Origin: Actinomycetes bacterium
GTDB taxonomy: Bacteria; Actinomycetota; Actinomycetes; Actinomycetales; Microbacteriaceae
Length of the DNA stretch: 12,561 nucleotides
NCBI GenBank assembly: GCA_023450335.1
Contig: JAEXHA010000145.1
Coordinates: forward strand, 1 to 12,561
Reading direction: 5' to 3'
The notes under the pieces were generated by a model. The model was given only the letters and a program-made list of their open reading frames with translations. It was not told where the DNA came from and made no database searches. A program made the translations under genes and the position numbers. Positions 1 through 5,876 of the stretch are shown piece after piece; the stretch's first letter is position 1; each line of letters starts with the position of its first letter.

Positions 1-1183
1 GGGCAACCGCGGCAGCAGGGGCAACCGCGGCGGCCGGGGCTCCGGGGCTCGCGGGGACACCGGCATCCGTCGCCGCGAGCACGCGGGCGACCATGAGTTC
101 GAGCTGCAGCCGGGGGCTGGTCGCGCCGGTCATCTCATCGAGCGTCGCGACCACGAGATCGGCGATGCGCGAGAGCCGGTCGGTCCCGAACACGGCCGCC
201 TGCGCGCCCATGCGCTCGAGCTCGTCGGCCGGCATGCCGCGCAGCACGGCGGCGGCGCCGTCGCCGGTCGCGGCCACGATGATCAGGTCGCGCAGCCGCT
301 CGAGCAGATCGTCGACGAAGCGCCGCGGGTCTTGGCCCGTCTGCACCACACGGTCGACGGCGGCGAAAGCAGCAGCGGCGTCGTGCGCCCCGAAGGCGTC
401 GACCACATCGTCGAGCAGTTCGGCGTGCGTGTACCCGAGCAGTGCGACGGCACGCTCGTAGCGGACGACGGCCTGGGTGTCATCGGTCGAGGGATCGGAG
501 CCGGCGATGAGCTGGTCGAGCAGCGACAGGGTGTCGCGCGGCGACCCCCCGCCCGCGCGCACGACCAGCGGCAGCACGCCCGGCTCGACCTGGACACCCT
601 CGGCGGTGCACAGCTGCTCGACGTACTCCAGCATGGGGCCGGGGGCGACGAGCCGGAACGGATAGTGGTGCGTCCGCGACCGGATCGTGCCGATGACCTT
701 GTCGGGCTCGGTCGTAGCGAAGATGAACTTGACGTGCGCGGGAGGCTCTTCGACGAGCTTCAGCAGCGCGTTGAAGCCCTGCGCGGTGACCATGTGGGCC
801 TCGTCGAGGATGAAGATCTTGAACCGGTCGCGCGCCGGCGCGAACACCGCGCGCTCGCGCAGGTCACGCGCATCGTCGACACCGTTGTGGCTGGCGGCGT
901 CGATCTCGACCACGTCGAGCGACCCACCGCCGCTGCGGCTGAGCTCGACGCAGCTGTCGCACGTGCCGCACGGGGTGTCGGTGGGCCCGGCCGCGCAGTT
1001 GAGGCACCGAGCCAGGATGCGCGCCGACGTCGTCTTGCCGCAGCCGCGCGGGCCCGAGAAGAGGTACGCGTGGCCGACACGGTCGTTGCGCAGAGCTGTC
1101 ATGAGCGGCTCGGTGACCTGCGACTGCCCGATCATCTCGCCGAAGGACTCCGGGCGGTAACGGCGGTACAGAGCTGTGGTCAC
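1..1183 (-). CDS. dnaX: DNA polymerase III subunit gamma/tau (clamp loader), N-terminal 394 codons, 3' end beyond the left edge
   Basis: The gene encodes the ATPase core of the replicative clamp loader, which opens the beta sliding clamp and places it on primed DNA. The reading frame is open to position 1, so the C-terminal part is missing. Visible in order: the opening TTALYRRYRP typical of actinobacterial DnaX, Walker A GPRGCGKT at residues 44-51, a four-cysteine zinc module (C63, C72, C75, C78), Walker B ILDEAH at 125-130, sensor-1 region FATTEP near 155-160, the SRT motif near 169-171, and sensor-2 GGGSPRD with R216. Around residue 370 an Ala/Pro/Val-rich linker begins, as expected before the tau-specific domains. 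The GTG at 1181-1183 is chosen because the conserved N-terminus starts there. A TAGTCT box lies exactly six nt upstream and there is no Shine-Dalgarno, suggesting leaderless initiation. Identification is very secure. Confidence 0.97.
   Translation of the reverse strand, partial: MTTALYRRYRPESFGEMIGQSQVTEPLMTALRNDRVGHAYLFSGPRGCGKTTSARILARCLNCAAGPTDTPCGTCDSCVELSRSGGGSLDVVEIDAASHNGVDDARDLRERAVFAPARDRFKIFILDEAHMVTAQGFNALLKLVEEPPAHVKFIFATTEPDKVIGTIRSRTHHYPFRLVAPGPMLEYVEQLCTAEGVQVEPGVLPLVVRAGGGSPRDTLSLLDQLIAGSDPSTDDTQAVVRYERAVALLGYTHAELLDDVVDAFGAHDAAAAFAAVDRVVQTGQDPRRFVDDLLERLRDLIIVAATGDGAAAVLRGMPADELERMGAQAAVFGTDRLSRIADLVVATLDEMTGATSPRLQLELMVARVLAATDAGVPASPGAPAAAVAPAAAVA
2..37 (-). repeat. Two imperfect 18-bp tandem units in the dnaX linker
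   Basis: The 12-mer GGCAACCGCGGC occurs at 2-13 and again at 20-31, a period of 18 bp. In the dnaX frame it encodes an Ala-Ala-Val-Ala-Pro-Ala-like hexapeptide repeated in the linker after domain III. The array touches the window edge, so more copies may follow. Such low-complexity Ala/Pro linkers are common in actinobacterial DnaX, and the repeat probably has no separate DNA function. Confidence 0.6.
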
Positions 1184-1189
1184 CCTGAC

Positions 1190-1195
1190 AGACTA
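1190..1195 (-). promoter_or_regulatory. Candidate -10 box (TAGTCT) for leaderless dnaX transcription
   Basis: On the minus strand TAGTCT fits the actinobacterial TANNNT -10 consensus and is followed by six nt (GTCAGG) and then the dnaX GTG codon. With a start site about 7 nt after the box, the transcript would begin at or next to GTG. No convincing TTGACA-like -35 is seen. The same geometry occurs at pta. The site is inferred from sequence only. Confidence 0.5.
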
Positions 1196-1217
1196 CGGCC
1201 TGCCGCCGACACCGCTC

Positions 1218-1244
1218 CCGGTGCGCACCGGCGCCGGCCGGCGC
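1218..1244. repeat. Two abutting perfect 14-bp palindromes between the GH65 gene and dnaX
   Basis: CCGGTGCGCACCGG (1218-1231) and GCGCCGGCCGGCGC (1231-1244) are each perfect 14-bp palindromes sharing one base. They fill most of the 64-nt gap between the GH65 stop codon and the dnaX start, and the one nearer dnaX reaches the expected -35 position of its candidate promoter. They could fold into GC-rich hairpins ending the upstream transcript (there is no U-tract, so not a classical intrinsic terminator), or act as an operator for dnaX. GC-rich sequence makes chance palindromes more likely. Confidence 0.5.
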
Positions 1245-1247
1245 GGC

Positions 1248-3827
1248 TCACGAGTCGACGCCGAGATTGCCCTCTTCGACCGGCACGGCGTCGATCACCG
1301 GGATCATTCCGGTGATGACGGGGATACCGGTGGTCGCGGTCGAGACCGGCACCGAGGCCGACAGCCGCGTGCCGTCCTCGCGCAGCGCCTCACCGATGTC
1401 GCTGAGGGTCGGGCGGCCGGTCAGGGCCGGCCCCTGTCCATCCAGCGGCACGGTCACGGTCTCACCCGCGTCGACCGAGTACGCCTGACCCCGCACCTCG
1501 AATCCGACCGGTTCGTCCACCGCATCGACGCCGGGTGCCGCCTCGCCCGAGACCGTCAGCTCGTCGGCAGAGACGGTGATCGTCAGCTGCATCTGGCCCC
1601 ACCGCAGCTTGTACGACAGCGACGGCCACGCCGCGGGAAGCCGCGGGTCGAAACTCAGCTCACCGCCGTGGTCGCGCATGCCGCCGAAGCCGCTGACCAG
1701 CGCGGTCCACACTCCACCGGCCGACGCCACGTGGGCGCCGTCGGCGGCGTTGCGGTGGATGTCCTCCAGATCGACGAACACGGACTCGCGGAAGTACTCC
1801 AGCGCCAGATCCTGGTATCCGACCTCGGCCGCCAGGATCGACTGCACGACCGCCGACAGCGACGAGTCCCCAGTGGTCAGCGGGTCGTAGTACTCGAAGT
1901 CGGCGCGCTTCTCCTCGTCGGTGAAATGGTTGCCCTGCAGGAACAGGGCCAGCACGACGTCGGCCTGCTTGAGCACCTGGTACCGGTAGATCACCAGCGG
2001 GTGGAAGTTCAACAGCAGCGGATGCTGCTCGGCCGGAGTGTTCTCGAGATCCCAGACCTCCTTCTCGAGGAACACCGCATCCTGCGGATGGATGCCCAGT
2101 CCCTCACTGAACGGGATGTGCATGGCCTCGGCCGCCGCTTCCCACGCCTCCGGCTCACTGGGATCGAGATCGAGCCGCGCGATCATGCGGCGGTACTCGT
2201 CCGGGGCGTACCCGGCCATCTCCCTCACGACGCGTGCGGCAGCCCGCAGGTTGTAGCGCGCCATCACGTTCGTGAACAGATTGTCGTTGACGACGGTCGT
2301 GTACTCGTCGGGGCCGGTCACGCCGTGGATGTGGAACACCTCGGTGCCGAAGTCCTCGTTGAACCGCCAGAACCCCAGCGTCGCCCACAGCCGCGCCGTC
2401 TCGACGAGGATGTCGACGCCCTCGGTGTTGAGGAAGTGCACGTCGGCGGTGGCACGCACGTACTTGCCGACCGCGAAGCTGACGTCGGCGTTGATGTGGT
2501 ACTGCGCGGTGCCGGCGGCGTAGTACGCCGACGCCTCCTCACCGTTGATCGTGCGCCAGGGGAACAGTGCTCCCGCCTCGTTGAGCTGCGCCGCGCGGCG
2601 CCGGGCCGCCGGGAGCATGTGGTACCTCATGCGCAGGGCATTGCGGGCCCAGTGCGGCGTCGTGTACGTGAGGAACGGCAGGACGTACACCTCGGTGTCC
2701 CAGAAGTAGTGCCCGCTGTACCCCGAGCCGGTGAGCCCCTTGGCGGGCACCCCTCTGCCGTCGGCGCGCGCGGCGGCCTGCGCGAGTTGGAAGAGGCACC
2801 AGCGGATCGCCTGCTGCATGGCGTCGTCGCCGGCGACCTGCACGTCGGAACGGTCCCAGAAGTCGCGGCACCACGCCTCCTGCTCCTCGAACTGGAACGC
2901 CGCCCCCTCGAGCCGGGCCCGGTCGAGCGTGCGCCGCCCGCGGTCGACGAGCTCACGGGCCGGCGCGCCGCGCGAGCTGTGATAGCTGACGAACTTCGTC
3001 ACCGTGACGGGAACACCGGCCTTGGCCTGCACGCGGAACACGTTCTTGGCGATGTCGGGTTCGATCAGGGTGCGCGCGGTGTACTCGTTCGCGGTGTCGA
3101 TCTCGTGATCGGCGACGACGGCCACGGTCATGCCCGAGTGCGTCACACGGTACGACAGCACCGAGCGCAGCCCCTCCTGCCAGTACTCGACCGGCTGCAG
3201 CACGCGCTCTTCGATGGCCTCGGCCTTGCGCGGGTCGAACGCGGCCGCTGCGGTCGGCGCCGACGAGTGCGGCGCGGTGCCGCCGTAGACGTCCTCGCCG
3301 TCCTGCCGGTTGATGAGCTGACAGTTGATGACGACCGGCGCGTCGGCGTTGAGCACCGTGACGGTGACGCGCATGAGCGCCAGGTGCCGTTCCTCGAACG
3401 ACACCATCCGCTCGAAGTCGAGCACGACATCCTTGCCGCTGGGGGTGGTCCAACGCATGTGACGGGTCAGTACACCCTTGCGCATGTCGAGCACGCGCTC
3501 GTACTCACGGAAGTCCGCGACGTCGAACGCGAGTGGTTCGTCGTCCACGTAGACCCGCATCACCTTCGCGTCGGGAGCGTTGATGATGGTCTGCCCCGTC
3601 TCGGCGAACCCGTACGCCTGCTCGGCGTGGCGGATGGGGAACGTCTCGTGCAGACCGTTGATGAACGTGCCGTGCTCGTGCGCGTGCCGCCCCTCGGGCG
3701 GGTTGCCGCGCATACCGAGATAGCCGTTGCCGACGGCGAACAGGGTCTCGGTCAATCCGACGTCGTCGATCGACATGCGCGTTTCGACCAGTCGCCAGGG
3801 GTCTACGGGAAAACGGTCGCGATCCAC
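1248..3827 (-). CDS. Glycoside hydrolase family 65 protein (maltose/kojibiose/trehalose phosphorylase-like), 859 aa
   Basis: GH65 enzymes mostly split alpha-glucosyl disaccharides with inorganic phosphate and inversion, giving beta-glucose-1-phosphate. Visible signatures: N-terminal FAVGNGYLGMRGN near residues 30-42, FWDTEVYVLP at 375-384, the catalytic general-acid motif GVTGPDEY at 502-509 with E508, KQAD at 620-623, DSSLS at 654-658 and HVASAGG at 699-705, matching the substrate and phosphate sites of GH65 phosphorylases. No signal peptide is seen, so it should be cytoplasmic. The GTG start has a strong AGAGGAG ribosome site five nt upstream. The HAD gene ends 29 nt upstream, and this partner would use the beta-glucose-1-phosphate product. 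The natural disaccharide cannot be read from sequence. The last ~35 residues form an unusual hydrophobic, repeat-like tail. Family is certain; phosphorylase rather than hydrolase activity is inferred. Confidence 0.93.
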   Translation of the reverse strand: MDRDRFPVDPWRLVETRMSIDDVGLTETLFAVGNGYLGMRGNPPEGRHAHEHGTFINGLHETFPIRHAEQAYGFAETGQTIINAPDAKVMRVYVDDEPLAFDVADFREYERVLDMRKGVLTRHMRWTTPSGKDVVLDFERMVSFEERHLALMRVTVTVLNADAPVVINCQLINRQDGEDVYGGTAPHSSAPTAAAAFDPRKAEAIEERVLQPVEYWQEGLRSVLSYRVTHSGMTVAVVADHEIDTANEYTARTLIEPDIAKNVFRVQAKAGVPVTVTKFVSYHSSRGAPARELVDRGRRTLDRARLEGAAFQFEEQEAWCRDFWDRSDVQVAGDDAMQQAIRWCLFQLAQAAARADGRGVPAKGLTGSGYSGHYFWDTEVYVLPFLTYTTPHWARNALRMRYHMLPAARRRAAQLNEAGALFPWRTINGEEASAYYAAGTAQYHINADVSFAVGKYVRATADVHFLNTEGVDILVETARLWATLGFWRFNEDFGTEVFHIHGVTGPDEYTTVVNDNLFTNVMARYNLRAAARVVREMAGYAPDEYRRMIARLDLDPSEPEAWEAAAEAMHIPFSEGLGIHPQDAVFLEKEVWDLENTPAEQHPLLLNFHPLVIYRYQVLKQADVVLALFLQGNHFTDEEKRADFEYYDPLTTGDSSLSAVVQSILAAEVGYQDLALEYFRESVFVDLEDIHRNAADGAHVASAGGVWTALVSGFGGMRDHGGELSFDPRLPAAWPSLSYKLRWGQMQLTITVSADELTVSGEAAPGVDAVDEPVGFEVRGQAYSVDAGETVTVPLDGQGPALTGRPTLSDIGEALREDGTRLSASVPVSTATTGIPVITGMIPVIDAVPVEEGNLGVDS
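1294..1316. repeat. 8-bp inverted repeat within the 3' end of the GH65 gene
   Basis: ATCACCGG (1294-1301) and CCGGTGAT (1309-1316) are exact reverse complements separated by 7 nt. They lie in codons for the repetitive IPVITGMIPVI tail of the GH65 protein, 44 nt before its stop. A hairpin in the mRNA 3' end is possible. It may simply follow from the repeated peptide sequence. Confidence 0.45.
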
Positions 3828-3832
3828 GATGG

Positions 3833-3839
3833 CTCCTCT
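3833..3839 (-). promoter_or_regulatory. Ribosome binding site AGAGGAG fixing the GTG start of the GH65 gene
   Basis: The minus strand reads AGAGGAG, then five nt (CCATC), then GTG GAT CGC. It lies in the 29-nt gap after the HAD stop codon. It is the best Shine-Dalgarno match in the minus-strand operon and decides the GTG at 3825-3827 as the start. Confidence 0.75.
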
Positions 3840-3856
3840 GCGGTGCGGGGGCTCGG

Positions 3857-4621
3857 TCAGGGGACGAACGCCGACAGGTCGTCGACGACGAGGTGGGCTC
3901 CGGCGGCGGTCAGGATCTCGGCACCGGCGCCGCGATCGACACCGACGACAAGGCCGTATCCGGCGGCGGCGGCCGACTGCACGCCCGAGTGGGCATCCTC
4001 GACGGCGGCGCTGCGGGCCGGGTCCACGCCCAGCATCCGTGCCGCCTCGCGGAACACGTCGGGCGCGGGCTTGGAGGGCAGGTGGTCGCGCTCGGCGATC
4101 ACGCCGTCCATGATCACGGGGAAGCGGTCACGGATGCCGGCGACCGTCAGCACCTCGACGGCGTTCTTCGAGCTCGACACGACGGCGATCGGCACGCCGG
4201 CCGCCTGCAGCAGATCGATCAGCGCGAGCGAGCCCGGGTAGGGCGCGATGCCGATCTCGTCGAGCACCTTCTCGAACGCCGCGTTCTTGCGGTTGCCGAT
4301 GCCGCAGACGGTGTCGGCGGTGACCGGGTCCGACGGGTCGCCCCACGGCACCTCGACCGACCGCGAGCGCAACAGGCTCGCGACCCCGTCGTATCGCTTC
4401 TTGCCGTCGAGGTAGAGGAAGTAGTCACGCTCGGTGTACGGCGGTTCGATGTTCCAGGCCGTGAACAGCTCGGTGAACATCGCCTGCCAGGCGTACATGT
4501 GCACCTCGGCGGTCGGCGTCAGCACGCCGTCGAGGTCGAAGAGGACGCCGTCGTAGGTCGTCAGGTCGGGGAGCTGGTCGGCTGTCACCGTCTCAGCGTA
4601 ACCGTCGAAGGTCACCGCCAC
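3857..4621 (-). CDS. HAD-family beta-phosphoglucomutase-like hydrolase, 254 aa
   Basis: Likely converts beta-glucose-1-phosphate to glucose-6-phosphate through a phospho-aspartate. Visible HAD motifs: motif I DLDGVLT with nucleophile D29 and acid/base D31, motif II VVSSSKN near 148-152, motif III SKPAPD with K184, motif IV VEDAHSG with E208 and D209. The alpha-helical cap lies between motifs I and II and includes YLDGKKRYDGV (70-80) and GNRKN (109-113), resembling the beta-phosphoglucomutase type that accompanies GH65 genes; mycobacteria carry a comparable HAD-GH65 gene pair (Rv3400-Rv3401). It starts 31 nt after the ackA stop and ends 29 nt before GH65. The GTG at 4619-4621 has no clear Shine-Dalgarno, and GTG at 4613-4615 is an alternative. 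A broader sugar-phosphate phosphatase role cannot be excluded. Confidence 0.88.
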   Translation of the reverse strand: MAVTFDGYAETVTADQLPDLTTYDGVLFDLDGVLTPTAEVHMYAWQAMFTELFTAWNIEPPYTERDYFLYLDGKKRYDGVASLLRSRSVEVPWGDPSDPVTADTVCGIGNRKNAAFEKVLDEIGIAPYPGSLALIDLLQAAGVPIAVVSSSKNAVEVLTVAGIRDRFPVIMDGVIAERDHLPSKPAPDVFREAARMLGVDPARSAAVEDAHSGVQSAAAAGYGLVVGVDRGAGAEILTAAGAHLVVDDLSAFVP

Positions 4622-4652
4622 GAGCGGTCACGAGAGGGGTGGATGCCGGGGC

Positions 4653-5876
4653 TCAGCCGGCCACCGACATGGTCTGTCGTGCGATCTCGAGCTCTTCGTC
4701 GGTAGGCACCACCAGCACCGTGACGGGCGAATCATCGGTGGAGATGACGCGAATGCCACGTCCCGACGCCGCGTTGCGCGCCGGATCGAGCACGACCCCG
4801 GCATAGCCGAGGGTCTCGACGGCGGCGGCGCGCACGGCCGCGGAGTTCTCCCCCACCCCTGCAGTGAACGAGATGACGTCAGCGCCGCCGAGCTGGGCGA
4901 GGTAGGAGCCCAGGTACGCGCGCAGCCGGTGGATGTACACGTCGAAGGCGAGGGTCGCGTCGGCATCGCCGTCGGCGCGGCGCTGCTCGATGTCGCGCAT
5001 GTCCGAGACGCCGGCCAGGCCCTTCAGCCCGCTGCGGGTGTTCAGGAACGCGTCGAGCTGCTCGGGGGCGAGGTGCTCGCGCTGAGACAGGACGAGCAGC
5101 ACCGACGGGTCGAGGTCGCCCGACCGGGTGCCCATGACCAGCCCCTCCAACGGCGTGAGCCCCATCGAGTGGTCGACCGACCGGCCGCCGGCGACGGCCG
5201 TCATCGATGCACCGTTGCCCAGGTGCAGCACGATCTGGCGCAGCTCACTGTTGTCGCGCCCCAGGAAGGCGGCGGCCGCCTCGCTCACGTACTTGTGGCT
5301 CGTGCCGTGGAAGCCGTACTTGCGGATGCGGTGCTTGCGCGCCGTGTGCCGGTCGATCGCGTAGGTGTATGCCTCAGGCGGCATGGTCTGATGGAAGGCC
5401 GTGTCGAACACCGCGACGTGCGGGACGTCGGGAAAGCCTGCGCGCGCAGCCCGGATGCCCTGCAGCGCGCCGGGATTGTGCAGCGGTGCGAGCACCGACA
5501 GCTCGTCGATGTTGATCTCGACCAGGTCGGTGATGAGCGTCGGCTCGAAGAAGCGGGCGCCGCCCTGCACGACGCGGTGCCCGACGGCGACCGGCGGGTG
5601 GTCGGCGAGCGAGGGGCCGTGCGCGGCGAACGCGTCGAGCATGACCTGGAATCCCACCGTGTGGTCGGGAATGGGCAGCTCCTGCCGGAACGTGGCATCC
5701 GTCGCCGTCACGGCGGGACCGGAGTCGCTGCCGAGCATGACCGTGTGCTTGGCCGCCCCCGTCTCCTGGCCGATGCGCTCGACGAGGCCGCCGGCCAGGG
5801 GGCGGGCCGCCTCGACGTCGATGAGCTGGTACTTGAACGACGACGATCCGCTGTTGATGACCAGGACCGTGCTCAT
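4653..5876 (-). CDS. ackA: Acetate kinase, 407 aa
   Basis: Transfers phosphate between acetyl-phosphate and ADP, yielding acetate and ATP, and works with Pta in overflow metabolism or acetate activation. Family motifs are all present: N-terminal VLVINSGSSSFKYQL with N8, HRVVQGG with R101, FDTAFHQTMP with D158, GFHGTSHKYV with H190, LHLGNGAS near 218-224, GTRSGDLDP with R251, and FTAGVGENSAAVR with E343. These correspond to the catalytic Asn, Arg, Asp, His, Arg and Glu residues of characterised acetate kinases. Length is normal for the family (about 400 aa). The ATG overlaps the pta stop as ATGA (5873-5876), and an AGGGAG site at 5881-5886 lies four nt upstream, so translation is probably coupled to pta. 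The protein is cytoplasmic, and nothing is truncated. Confidence 0.98.
   Translation of the reverse strand: MSTVLVINSGSSSFKYQLIDVEAARPLAGGLVERIGQETGAAKHTVMLGSDSGPAVTATDATFRQELPIPDHTVGFQVMLDAFAAHGPSLADHPPVAVGHRVVQGGARFFEPTLITDLVEINIDELSVLAPLHNPGALQGIRAARAGFPDVPHVAVFDTAFHQTMPPEAYTYAIDRHTARKHRIRKYGFHGTSHKYVSEAAAAFLGRDNSELRQIVLHLGNGASMTAVAGGRSVDHSMGLTPLEGLVMGTRSGDLDPSVLLVLSQREHLAPEQLDAFLNTRSGLKGLAGVSDMRDIEQRRADGDADATLAFDVYIHRLRAYLGSYLAQLGGADVISFTAGVGENSAAVRAAAVETLGYAGVVLDPARNAASGRGIRVISTDDSPVTVLVVPTDEELEIARQTMSVAG

Noticed and set aside
332..1315. Plus-strand open frames opposite dnaX
   Set aside because: The minus strand encodes unmistakable DnaX motifs in order; the plus-strand products are Arg-rich and featureless.
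1176..4241. A very long (about 1,000-codon) plus-strand open frame opposite the GH65 and HAD genes
   Set aside because: It is antisense to two genes with clear catalytic motifs. The product is a low-complexity Arg/Val/Asp/His-rich string with no recognisable domain, typical of the antisense frame of GC-rich genes.
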